Origin: SG8-41 sp032123035
Lineage (GTDB): Bacteria > Pseudomonadota > Gammaproteobacteria > Burkholderiales > SG8-41
Length of the DNA: 30,134 bases
Assembly (NCBI GenBank): GCA_032123035.1
Contig: JAQBFV010000070.1
Location: forward strand, 1 to 30,134
Reading direction: 5' to 3'
The notes under the pieces were generated by a model, which saw only the letters and a program-made list of their open reading frames with translations, was not told the DNA's origin and made no database searches. A program made the translations under genes and the position numbers. This document shows, piece by piece, positions 8,064 to 15,237 of the stretch; the first letter of the stretch is position 1, and each line of letters opens with the position of its first letter.

Positions 8064-8469
8064 GAGCGGCCCTCAGATGAGCAGTGAACGCAATATGGCG
8101 GATGACAGATCCCGATGGCGAATGGCGAAAGGAATATCCCGGTGACCTGTGACCCGCGACCGGTGACCAGAGCTACAGCGCTATGTGATTCTTGTTAAAA
8201 ATCCTTGGCGTGCTTGGCGTCTTGGCGTCTTGGCGGTTCAAATCTAGTCCTGCTTCTCTCCGTGTTTCCGCGGTTCAATTATTGTCCTTGCTTCTCTTGG
8301 CGTTCTTGGCGGTTCAGTTTTTATTTTCCTTCGCGCCCTCGGCGACCTTGGCGTCGTGGCGGTTCAAAGTCGATTCTGCTTCTCTCCGTGTCTCCGCGGT
8401 TCAATTATTGAATGATCTGCGTGTATCTGCGTTTATCTGCGGCTAAATGGTTTTCGCCTTCCGCCATTC
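8064..8469. repeat. Repeat-mosaic intergenic region
   Basis: No gene is seen. Positions 8093-8130 hold GAATGGCGAATGGCGAAAGG heptads. Positions 8140-8168 hold GTGACC heptads. Positions 8163-8197 hold a module (core GAGCTACAGCGCT then GTGATTCTTGTT) that recurs at 22706-22740. Positions 8200-8410 hold two rounds of the CTTGGCGT/CTCCGCGG-TTCAATT family. Positions 8411-8449 hold the ATCTGCGTTTATCTGCGG family, and 8455-8468 a CCGCCATTC unit abutting the next stop codon. Confidence 0.8.
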
Positions 8470-9204
8470 TCAAGCGGTGGGCGTGTGTTTCGCAAGAAAT
8501 TCGTTGACGCGCCTCTTCGCCGCCTCCAGCACCGCGCCCTCCTTCCACTCCGGGACGAACTCCGCGTTGGGCAGCAGCTTCGCGGTCTCCTCGGAAATCG
8601 GGTACGGATGCGCCTCGTCGTTACCCGCCAGCACCAGGCAGGGCGTCTTGCAGCTCGACACGAACGCGCGGTCCACGCTGTAGAGGAAACCGGGCGCGTA
8701 CATATTCTGGTAAAGCGCATCGAGCACGGCGTCGGTCGCTTCCGGATGGTCCGTGAGGCCCCTGGCCCAATCGTCGAAGCGGGCGGCGCGGCCGGGCTTC
8801 AGAGGACCGACCCGCCCGATGGGCTGCGCGAGGACGGCGCTCGCGATGCGATGCGGATGCGCCTTCAGCAGGCTCATGATGAACGAGCCGCCAATGCACT
8901 GGCCGTAGAGATGGCAGCGCTCGATCTTGAGATGATCGAGCACCGCGATGTGGTCGGCCGCGAACGAGTGCCAGCCGTCCCCGGCCGTGATCGGCGCGCG
9001 GGATTTGCCGCCGGCATTGCGCTGGTCCATCACGATCACCCGGAAGCTCGAGGCGAAATCGGCAATGGGTTTGATCGGCGCGGACGGCGCGCTCCAGACG
9101 GCGATGGTGGACTTCACGCCCGCCGGCGCGAATGTGAGAATCGGGAATCCCTTGCCGGACTCCTCGTAGTAAATGGTCGCGCCGTTGCGTTCAACTGTTG
9201 GCAT
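8470..9204 (-). CDS. Alpha/beta hydrolase with Cys at the nucleophile elbow
   Basis: A 244-residue single-domain alpha/beta-hydrolase-fold protein. The elbow is LYGQCIGGSF, so Cys103 stands where Ser is usual, as in dienelactone hydrolase. Asp196 in LAGNDEAHPYP matches the acid position. At the usual catalytic-His position the chain reads EFVPEWKEGAVLE (about 215-227), with no His; His199 is a possible but unusual substitute. PAGVKSTIAVW after strand 3 gives the oxyanion region. The ATG at 9204 (MPTVERNG) was chosen because the family starts there; an upstream GTG-type extension adds 16 unconserved residues. It may be a Cys hydrolase or a non-catalytic relative. It lies between two amidohydrolase genes on the same strand. 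Confidence 0.82.
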   Translation of the reverse strand: MPTVERNGATIYYEESGKGFPILTFAPAGVKSTIAVWSAPSAPIKPIADFASSFRVIVMDQRNAGGKSRAPITAGDGWHSFAADHIAVLDHLKIERCHLYGQCIGGSFIMSLLKAHPHRIASAVLAQPIGRVGPLKPGRAARFDDWARGLTDHPEATDAVLDALYQNMYAPGFLYSVDRAFVSSCKTPCLVLAGNDEAHPYPISEETAKLLPNAEFVPEWKEGAVLEAAKRRVNEFLAKHTPTA

Positions 9205-9255
9205 ATTTTTTTCCGTTAGAAAATCCGTGATCCGTGACCAGCCACCCGCCACGAA

Positions 9256-9398
9256 CCTGGTGATGGGAACCGGTGATGGGAACCGGTGATGGGAACTGGT
9301 GATGGAGATACTGGTGATGTGTACTGGTGATGAAGAGCGGTTTGTACGTCACCATTTTTCATCACTAATTTCCATCACCACTTTTCATCACCACCATC
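9256..9398. repeat. Palindromic GGTGATG / CATCACC array
   Basis: Positions 9257-9332 hold six GGTGATG units, mostly at a 13-15-bp spacing with fillers such as GGAACC and TGTACT. A centre at 9338-9353 (GCGGTTTGTACGTCACC) is followed by CATCACC-type units to 9398. The two halves are complementary, so either strand could fold into a long imperfect hairpin. The same layout recurs at 16728, 22593, 23939, 27810 and 28928. It fills most of the gap between two minus-strand genes. Confidence 0.8.
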
Positions 9399-9402
9399 TT
9401 AC

Positions 9403-10236
9403 TCAAGCGGCTGGCCGCTTCCACCCGAGCCAGTCAACGAACGCTCCGCCCATCACCCGCTCGAGGTCGCGGCCCTTCAGCCAGCTCAGCTCTTCGGTGA
9501 ACATCGTCACGCATTGCCGGTAGGAACACGGCATGCGGGTGATGTCGGTGCCCCAGAAACAGCGATCGGGCCCGAACGCCTCGACGATCTGGCGCAAATA
9601 GCCGTGGATGTTCTGGTACGGGTAGGGCTGGGTGGAGGTGCTCGGCGCACCCGACAACTTGACCCCGACGTTCGAGAGTTTGGCGAGCGCGAGCATGTCT
9701 GCCAGGTCGGCATAGGCCGCGTCGTCCTTTTTTTCGCTCCGGCCGCCGCCGCGCCCGATGTGATCGATGTTCAGCTTGAGACCGGGATGCCGTTCCGCGA
9801 TTTTTCCCAGCGCCTTTATATTTTCGCCGGTGGCGAGGAGGCCCACGACCAGTCCCGCCTTCTCGCATGCGGGCCAGAACCAGTCGAGCGAGCCATCCGT
9901 CCACCACGTCTTCTGATCTGGCAGGTTGAAGGTAAAGCGGAACCCGAGCATGCCCGGCCGCTCGCGCCAGCGGGCGACGATCTTCTCGCGGTCCGGGCTT
10001 TTGAGGTCGAAGTGCCCGAGTATGCAGAACTTGTCCGAGTGCTTGCGCACCGCCTCGATCGCGAGCTCGTTGGCCGCCTCGCCGAGCGCGCTTGGCGGAT
10101 GGATCACCGCGCAATCGACGCCAGCCGCGGCCATCTCGGCCAGCGCGTCATCGGCCGAAAACGTCGGAATCTGGCGATGCTGCGGGCTCATCTTGCCGTT
10201 TTTCCAGATGTGAATCTGCGAATCGACGATCAACAT
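9403..10236 (-). CDS. Amidohydrolase family protein (PF04909)
   Basis: A 277-residue TIM-barrel protein of the amidohydrolase-2 group, similar in size to 2-pyrone-4,6-dicarboxylate lactonase and related metal-independent lactonases. The N-terminus reads MLIVDSQIHIW, so the first His of the usual D-x-H-x-H motif is Gln7 and only His9 remains. A later barrel strand gives LKLNIDHIGRGGG (His at the usual position), and the C-terminal acid is in FWGTDITRMPC. Lactonases in this family hydrolyse ring-cleavage products of aromatics, but the substrate here is unknown. AGGAGA 6 nt upstream supports the ATG at 10236. Only the palindromic array separates it from the hydrolase downstream. Confidence 0.85.
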   Translation of the reverse strand: MLIVDSQIHIWKNGKMSPQHRQIPTFSADDALAEMAAAGVDCAVIHPPSALGEAANELAIEAVRKHSDKFCILGHFDLKSPDREKIVARWRERPGMLGFRFTFNLPDQKTWWTDGSLDWFWPACEKAGLVVGLLATGENIKALGKIAERHPGLKLNIDHIGRGGGRSEKKDDAAYADLADMLALAKLSNVGVKLSGAPSTSTQPYPYQNIHGYLRQIVEAFGPDRCFWGTDITRMPCSYRQCVTMFTEELSWLKGRDLERVMGGAFVDWLGWKRPAA

Positions 10237-10546
10237 GACCTACTCTCCTATGGCGAATGGCGGAAGGGACGAAAAACCAGTACTCCGTTACGCTATGCTA
10301 CACAATAGGCCGGTGACGGGTGACGAATGATAGGTATTCCACTGCGCGGGTCCGCTAAAGCTTTACCGCGGAGGTCGCAGAAGACGCCAAGGTAAAGAAA
10401 AGCCTCACCGCTACGGACGCAGAGGACGCCGAGGAAACCTCTCAAAAAACGACAACCGAAGGGCGAGGAGGCAACGCCAAGAGTAGCATACGGGTGGAGC
10501 CCACGACTTTCCTTTCGCCATTTGCCATTCGCCTGAAAGGAACCCC
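10237..10546. repeat. Repeat-mosaic divergent intergenic region
   Basis: Positions 10250-10268 hold GGCGAATGGCGGAAGG heptad units. Positions 10355-10435 hold minus-strand units of the AAAGCTTTACCGCGG family. Positions 10437-10510 hold a minus-strand copy of the 70-bp module. Positions 10510-10533 hold TTCGCCATTTGCCATTCGCC heptads. GAAAGGA before 10547 is the ribosome binding site of the next gene. No clear promoter was recognised. Confidence 0.75.
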
Positions 10547-11086
10547 ATGGCAAGACTGAAAAGCATCACCGGCAAGGACCACGTCCCCGCGGAGCATCAC
10601 GCGATCGTGGATGCGATCATCGAGAGCCGCGGCGTGGTGCAGGGGCCGTACACGATGTTGCTGCATTGTCCGCCACTCGCCGAGCGTGTCATGCGCCTGG
10701 GCGCCTACGTGCGCTTCGAGGGCAAGCTCGACCACCGCGTGCGCGTGCTGGCCGCGATGACCGTCGCGCGGGAGCTCGACGCGGCTCACGTGTGGGGAGC
10801 CCAGACCGGCCAGGCGCGCAAGCAAGGCGTCCCCGAGGCAACCATCACCGCGATCCGCGAGAAGCACTCGCGGGGCCTCCCGCCGGAGGACGCGCAGATC
10901 GTGAATTTCACGCGCGATCTCATTCGCAAGCACCGGGCCGGCGCCGCGAGCGCGGATGCGCTGCGGCAGCGGTTCGGCGACGAGCAATTCATCGAGCTGA
11001 CGGGAACGATCGGCTACTACAGCATGGTGGCGATGACGGTGAATGCGTGCGAGCTGGAGGCCGCGCCTGGCGCGGACGCGCTTTGA
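10547..11086 (+). CDS. Carboxymuconolactone decarboxylase (AhpD-like) family protein
   Basis: A 179-residue all-helical protein of the CMD/AhpD fold. The core segment LDHRVRVLAAMTVARELDAAHVWGAQTGQARKQGV (about 62-96) carries the conserved helix pair and the H-x-W segment of the family. The CxxC redox pair of AhpD peroxidases is absent, so peroxidase activity is unlikely. The protein fits the group allied to gamma-carboxymuconolactone decarboxylase of the protocatechuate pathway, but that specific reaction cannot be claimed. GAAAGGAACCCC upstream supports the start. A GAATGGCGAATGGCGAAAGG heptad stretch begins within a few bases of the stop codon. Confidence 0.85.
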   Translation: MARLKSITGKDHVPAEHHAIVDAIIESRGVVQGPYTMLLHCPPLAERVMRLGAYVRFEGKLDHRVRVLAAMTVARELDAAHVWGAQTGQARKQGVPEATITAIREKHSRGLPPEDAQIVNFTRDLIRKHRAGAASADALRQRFGDEQFIELTGTIGYYSMVAMTVNACELEAAPGADAL

Positions 11087-11089
11087 TTG

Positions 11090-11245
11090 AGAATGGCGAA
11101 TGGCGAAAGGTGCAGTTTAAGGTTTCAAGTTCAAAGTTTCAGGTTCAACGTCCGGGAGCCGGCACCAAGCCCTCGAACCTTAAACTTGGAACTTTAAACC
11201 TGAAACCCTATCGGCGTGTATCTGCGTTCATCTGCGGCTAAAATT
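11090..11245. repeat. Heptad-period repeat tract with facing halves
   Basis: Positions 11091-11111 hold GAATGGC heptads. Positions 11123-11150 read TTTCAAG, TTCAAAG, TTTCAGG, TTCAACG, four consecutive heptads. Positions 11175-11209 continue with five heptads (GAACCTT, AAACTTG, GAACTTT, AAACCTG, AAACCCT) that are broadly complementary to the first set. Positions 11213-11243 hold the GTATCTGCGTTCATCTGCGG family, which abuts the next gene's start. Confidence 0.8.
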
Positions 11246-11250
11246 GGGGC

Positions 11251-12225
11251 ATGTCCGAAGATCAGACTTGGGCGTTCCCCGAGTCCATTCAGCCCAAGTC
11301 CAGCGAGACCCAGTTCGACCTCGAGCGTGCGTTCGATGCGGTAGTTCTGGTTCGCGCCGAAGTTCCGGAGGATGCCTACTCCGCGGTCACGCTCGGTACC
11401 GAGCGGGCCGGTTATGGCGCGGTCATCCGTGAGGACGGCCTCGTGCTGACCATCGGCTACCTCATCAACGAGGCATCGCAAATCTGGCTCACCACCAATC
11501 GCGGCACCCTCGTACCGGGCCACCCCCTGGCCTACGACCAGGCGACCGGGTTCGGCCTGATCCAGCCCCTGGGCAAGCTGACTGTCCCCTCCTTTCAGCG
11601 CGGTCTCGCAGCCGATGTCAACGTCGGCGATGCGGCATTCGTGATTGGCCACGGCGGCGGCGCCCACTCGCTCAAGACCATGCTGATCGCGAAGCACGAG
11701 TTTGCCGGCAATTGGGAATACGTTCTCGATGAGGCGCTCTTCACCGCGCCGGCGCATCCGCAGTGGGGCGGCGCGGCCCTGCTCGATGCGCAGGGCAACC
11801 TGGTCGGCATTGGCTCGCTGCTGGTACAGCAGGAGATAAACGGCGAAACGCGCCACGTTAACATGTTCGTCCCGATCGACCTGCTCACCCCGATCTTCAA
11901 TGCCATGCTGAATACCGGTCGCGGCCCGAACCCACCCCGTCCATGGTTGGGAATGTCCACGCAGGACCCGGGAGGCGAGCTGGTGGTCGCCAGGCTTTCT
12001 GCGGGCGGTCCGGCGAGCCGTGCCGGCGTTCAGGTCGGCGACCTGGTGCTCGGCGTTGGCGCGACACGCGTGCACGGCCTTGTGGAGTTCTTCCGGACGG
12101 TTTGGCGGCTGGGCGCGGCCGGGGTTGATGTGCCTCTCATTCTCTCCCGCGCCGGTGATGTGGTTTACATCACGGTGAAGTCGGCGGACCGCAACGACTT
12201 CCTCAGAAAGCCGAAGCTGCATTGA
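11251..12225 (+). CDS. HtrA-like protein with degenerate protease domain and PDZ domain
   Basis: A 324-residue protein with a trypsin-like (S1C) N-terminal domain (about 25-215) and a C-terminal PDZ domain (about 230-312; PWLGMS, SPA-type loop GGPASRAGVQVGDLVLGV). All three catalytic residues appear replaced. The usual GLVLTNNHV reads GLVLTIGYL (Tyr70 for His). The usual D-x-x-T-D-x-A-L reads DQATGFGLI (Gly100 for Asp). The usual GNSGG reads PQWGG (Trp172 for Ser). The flanking strands are intact, so this is a conserved-fold pseudoprotease rather than a frameshifted gene. There is no signal peptide, unlike periplasmic DegP, so a cytoplasmic PDZ-based peptide-binding role is inferred. The ATG follows a repeat tract and has no good Shine-Dalgarno sequence. 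Confidence 0.85.
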   Translation: MSEDQTWAFPESIQPKSSETQFDLERAFDAVVLVRAEVPEDAYSAVTLGTERAGYGAVIREDGLVLTIGYLINEASQIWLTTNRGTLVPGHPLAYDQATGFGLIQPLGKLTVPSFQRGLAADVNVGDAAFVIGHGGGAHSLKTMLIAKHEFAGNWEYVLDEALFTAPAHPQWGGAALLDAQGNLVGIGSLLVQQEINGETRHVNMFVPIDLLTPIFNAMLNTGRGPNPPRPWLGMSTQDPGGELVVARLSAGGPASRAGVQVGDLVLGVGATRVHGLVEFFRTVWRLGAAGVDVPLILSRAGDVVYITVKSADRNDFLRKPKLH

Positions 12226-12590
12226 GATTCACCCGTATTGGCGAGAAGCACCTTGCAAAGCGGGGGTGGAGCGTCGGCAAGCCCTGCTGACCTAAAGGCG
12301 GAAGTCGAAAGTCGAAAGAAAGACCGAGGGCTCTCCCTATTTCCCCCTTTGCGTTGTCTCCGCCACCTTGGGGTTTGGTTTCTTGATTAATCGTCCTTGG
12401 CGGGCTTGGCGTCTTGGCGGTTCAATTCTAGTTTTGCTTCTCTCCGTGTCTCCGCGGTTCAGTTGTTGTTTTTCCTTCGTGTCCTTAGTGTCCTTCGTGT
12501 CTATGCTTTAAGTTGTCGGTCTCCGTCGGCGCTCTCGGCATCTCGGCGGTTCAGTTACTGAATGATCTGCGTGTATCTGCGGCTATTTGT
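12226..12590. repeat. Repeat-mosaic convergent intergenic region
   Basis: Positions 12226-12296 look unique. Positions 12300-12320 hold GTCGAAAGTCGAAAG heptads. Positions 12323-12385 hold a copy of the 70-bp module. Positions 12395-12475 hold the CTTGGCGG/CTCCGCGG-TTCAATT family. Positions 12478-12510 hold the TCCTTAGTGTCCTTCGTGTC family. Positions 12557-12590 hold the GTATCTGCGGCTATTTG family, which supplies the last codons and stop of the neighbouring minus-strand gene. Confidence 0.8.
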
Positions 12591-13206
12591 CGCTGTTCAG
12601 TGCAGCTAGCAACAGCCGCGGCATCAAGCCAGCGCCGAAGACTTCCAAGGCGGCCGACTCCAGCATCTCGGCTTCCCAACTGAACCAGCGGCCGACACCG
12701 TCCGGCGGGTGCTTCTCCGCATCGCATAGCGCAGGGTCAGTCACCACGAGCAGCTTGCGGCAGGCGTTTGGCCGGGACTCATAGACCTTACACGCACCAT
12801 CGTCGCCCAGAAACACGCAGGCCCTGTCGGCCGCCGGCTGTTGCCGCCAGGTATTTATGGCGTAATGGCTTTGGCGTTCGAGACGCGCCCGGTCCAATTC
12901 CATTCCAACCTCGCGCGCGATCTCGACCAACAGCGCAGCCTCGTGCGGCCAAATCTCGACCGGCTCCCGGCAGCAATGGTCGCACCCCTTGCGGCACTGG
13001 ATGTCGCCGCTGGTTGCGCTTTTCTTCCGATCCTGTTCCAGCACATTGTCAATTGCGATGTGCGCTCCACGCGCGACCGATGGCGCATCCCGGTTCCCGG
13101 CCAAACGGAACTGTTCTGTGTAGCGGCCAAAGATCGTGCGCAGGTGCGCTTCTTTCCTTTCGTCGCGCGACTTCTTGTTCGCGGTGGCCTTGAAGCTGTC
13201 AGTCAT
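12583..13206 (-). CDS. YkgJ-type cysteine-cluster protein (Zn/Fe-binding)
   Basis: A 207-residue protein of the YkgJ/CxxCxxCC family (PF03692), putative zinc- or iron-chelating domain. The cluster C71-x3-C75-x2-C78-C79 (CRKGCDHCC) is followed by Cys130, Cys139, Cys149 (ACVFLGDDGACKVYESRPNAC segment) and Cys161, the usual spacing for this fold. Function in the family is unknown; roles in metal binding or protein maturation have been proposed. The ATG at 13206 is the natural start, with a lysine-rich N-terminal helix after it. The C-terminal residues AALNSDK and the TAG stop overlap a GTATCTGCGGCTATTTG repeat, so the tail may have been rewritten by repeat spread. Confidence 0.87.
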   Translation of the reverse strand: MTDSFKATANKKSRDERKEAHLRTIFGRYTEQFRLAGNRDAPSVARGAHIAIDNVLEQDRKKSATSGDIQCRKGCDHCCREPVEIWPHEAALLVEIAREVGMELDRARLERQSHYAINTWRQQPAADRACVFLGDDGACKVYESRPNACRKLLVVTDPALCDAEKHPPDGVGRWFSWEAEMLESAALEVFGAGLMPRLLLAALNSDK

Positions 13207-13526
13207 GCCAAACCCATCGGTATCCCAGCAACCTTAGAACCCCAGGGGACCACAACACAGTAAATAGGGTGGCCGCTCCGGGTCGGAGCTGCCCCCTAAA
13301 CCCGTGAGTAGTGAATGGTGAATGGACTGAACCGGCAGCCGTCAGTCGTCACCGGCCCTTTGCGGTCTCGGCGTCTTGGCGGTTCATTAACTTCCGTGAA
13401 TCGTGAAACGTGAATCGTGAATCGAGTTTGTTCTTCTTGGCGGCCTTGGTGTCTTGGCGGTGAAGCTTTTCCGCCGAGCCCGCGCAGCGGGAGATTCATC
13501 ACCCGTCACTCGCCCTTCATCCGAGT
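13207..13526. repeat. Repeat-mosaic intergenic region
   Basis: Positions 13207-13300 look mostly unique, with a GC-rich dyad around 13274-13293 (CGCTCCGGGTCGGAGC). Positions 13302-13325 hold GTGAGTAGTGAATGGTGAATGG heptads. Positions 13336-13352 hold GCCGTCAGTCGTCACCGG. Positions 13355-13390 hold CTTGGCGG units. Positions 13390-13425 hold CGTGAATCGTGAAACGTGAA heptads. Positions 13430-13475 hold further CTTGGCGG/GGTGAAGC units. No gene is seen. Confidence 0.7.
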
Positions 13527-14135
13527 TTATTTGATCAGCCCTTCCGCCTTCATCGTCTCCTGCACCTTGGGACGCGCTGCGACGCGGTCGACATAGGCCT
13601 TCAGATTCGGCCATTTGCCAAGATCGATTTCGATGCGAGACGTCCATCTCAGGACGGTGAAGAGATAGGCATCGGCCACCGTGAACTTGTCGCCCATCAG
13701 GTACTGCCGCCCCGCGAGCTCCTTGTTCAGCCAGTCGAAGCGCTTGCCAAGGTTTTCCTTCGAAATGACCTTGTAGGCATCGGGCGTCGTCGGCCGGAAG
13801 ATCGGCCCGAAGCCCTTGTGAAGTTCAGAGGTGGTGAAGTTCAGCCATTCCTGCACGCGGTAGCGCTCGGGCGTGCCGGCGGGCGGGATGAGCCCCGCAC
13901 CGGGATTCTTGTCGGCGATGTACTGTACGATCACCGGACCCTCGGTCAGCCGCTCGCCGTTGTCGAGTTCCAGAACCGGCACCTGACCCTTGGGGTTGAT
14001 GGTCCAATAGTCAATGCCGGACTTGGTTTTCTTTTCCTGATTGTTAACCTGCTCGACATCGAATTGCGTGCCCGATTCGCGCAGCACGATGTGGGGCGAC
14101 AGCGAGCAGGCACCTGGAGAGAAATAAAGCTTCAT
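13527..14135 (-). CDS. gstA: Beta-class glutathione S-transferase
   Basis: A 202-residue cytosolic GST closely resembling the bacterial beta class (E. coli GstA). The N-terminal thioredoxin-like domain starts MKLYFSPGACSLSPHIVLRE with the class-defining Cys10. NPKGQVPVLELDNG (cis-Pro) and LTEGPVIVQYIAD give the glutathione site. The helical domain carries His106 in TSELHKGFGPIFRP, which lies near the active site in this class, and FTVADAYLFTVLRW as the N-capping motif. It would conjugate or isomerise electrophiles with glutathione. AAGGAGG upstream fixes the ATG at 14135; a longer in-frame reading is not conserved. It is divergent from the next hydrolase gene. Confidence 0.95.
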   Translation of the reverse strand: MKLYFSPGACSLSPHIVLRESGTQFDVEQVNNQEKKTKSGIDYWTINPKGQVPVLELDNGERLTEGPVIVQYIADKNPGAGLIPPAGTPERYRVQEWLNFTTSELHKGFGPIFRPTTPDAYKVISKENLGKRFDWLNKELAGRQYLMGDKFTVADAYLFTVLRWTSRIEIDLGKWPNLKAYVDRVAARPKVQETMKAEGLIK

Positions 14136-14335
14136 TCGAAAAACCTCCTTTGGATGGGACAATTTCGGAACCGCCCATTCGGCAGCGGGCGCACAGGGCG
14201 CACACAGTATCATACATTTCGCCATAGACGGGGACAGACTGAAACACGTGACAGAGTCGATTGATCGTGCTGCAACTCGATCGGCGTCTCGCCGGTAAAG
14301 CATTAGCAGACCCTGCGCTGCTGTAAGCTAACGCC
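14136..14335. other. Divergent intergenic region between gstA and a hydrolase gene
   Basis: This gap is nearly free of the large repeat families. It holds the strong AAGGAGG site of gstA at 14144-14150 and a half copy of the REP-like element (GGGGACAGACTGAAAC) at 14229-14244. A TCGAT-containing stretch at 14251-14282 includes two spaced AGTCGAT/ACTCGAT half-sites. Promoters for both genes must lie here, but no convincing -35/-10 pair was identified. Confidence 0.5.
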
Positions 14336-15223
14336 ATGCTGAAGCAGATCGAAGCCGGCGCGCTCCGCGTCGCTTACGAAGAGCGCGGCTCTCCCGCCGG
14401 CACCCCGGTCGTGCTGCTCCACGGCTTTCCCTACGACGTGCGCGCCTACGACGAGGTGACGCCGCTGCTGGTCGGGCAAGGCTTCCGCGTCATCACGCCG
14501 TACCTCCGCGGTTACGGCCCGACGCGCTTCCTCTCCGCGGATACGCCGCGCTCCGGCCAGCAGGCCGCACTTGCCCACGATCTTCTCGCCCTCATGGACG
14601 CGCTCGCTATCCGCACTGCGGTCCTCGGCGGCTACGACTGGGGCGGCCGCGCCGCCTGTGTCGCCGCCGCGCTCTGGCCCGCGCGTGCCCGCGCGCTGGT
14701 GACGGTCAACGGCTACAACGTTCACGACATTCCCGGCTCGGCCCGCCCGCAGGCGCCGGAAGACGAGCACCGCATGTGGTACCAATACTATTTCCACGGC
14801 GAGCGGGGACGCGCGGGGCTCGAGCAAAACCGCCGCGAACTGTGCAAGCTGCTGTGGCGGCTCTGGTCACCCCACTGGGGCTTTGACGACGCGACGTACG
14901 AGCGGACCGCCGCCTCCTTCGACAACCCGGATTTCGTTTCGGTGGTGATTCACTCCTACCGGCACCGCTTCGGCCTCGCGCAGGGGGATCCCGCGTTCGA
15001 AGAGACCGAGCGCCGCCTGACCGGGCTGCCGCCGATCACCGTGCCGACCATTGCGCTCGATGGCGACGGTGACGGCGTCGCGCGCGCGGGCGGCGCGCGG
15101 AATCACGCAAGGCACTTCAAAGCCGCCTACGAGCACCGCGTGATTCCTTTCGTCGGCCATAACCTGCCGCAGGAAGCCCCGCGAGAGTTCGCCCAGGCGG
15201 TCCTTGACGTTTTCCGCCGCTGA
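14336..15223 (+). CDS. Alpha/beta hydrolase of the epoxide-hydrolase / haloalkane-dehalogenase type
   Basis: A 295-residue alpha/beta hydrolase. HGFP (29-32) gives the oxyanion loop. The elbow reads GGYDWGG, so the nucleophile is Asp101 with Trp102 next to it, as in epoxide hydrolases and haloalkane dehalogenases rather than Ser esterases. A mainly helical cap lies at about 130-225. The charge-relay acid is probably in LDGDGDGVA (241-249) and the base is His275 in FVGHNLPQEAP. Reaction through an alkyl-enzyme ester is expected; the substrate is unknown. No strong Shine-Dalgarno sequence is visible. Its end is only 14 bp from the end of the convergent flavoprotein gene. Confidence 0.88.
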   Translation: MLKQIEAGALRVAYEERGSPAGTPVVLLHGFPYDVRAYDEVTPLLVGQGFRVITPYLRGYGPTRFLSADTPRSGQQAALAHDLLALMDALAIRTAVLGGYDWGGRAACVAAALWPARARALVTVNGYNVHDIPGSARPQAPEDEHRMWYQYYFHGERGRAGLEQNRRELCKLLWRLWSPHWGFDDATYERTAASFDNPDFVSVVIHSYRHRFGLAQGDPAFEETERRLTGLPPITVPTIALDGDGDGVARAGGARNHARHFKAAYEHRVIPFVGHNLPQEAPREFAQAVLDVFRR

Positions 15224-15237
15224 CGCGGCAGGTAACA

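Noticed and set aside
9256..9398. CRISPR array
   Set aside because: The units are 7 bp with fillers of 6-8 bp, they face each other, and no cas genes are present.
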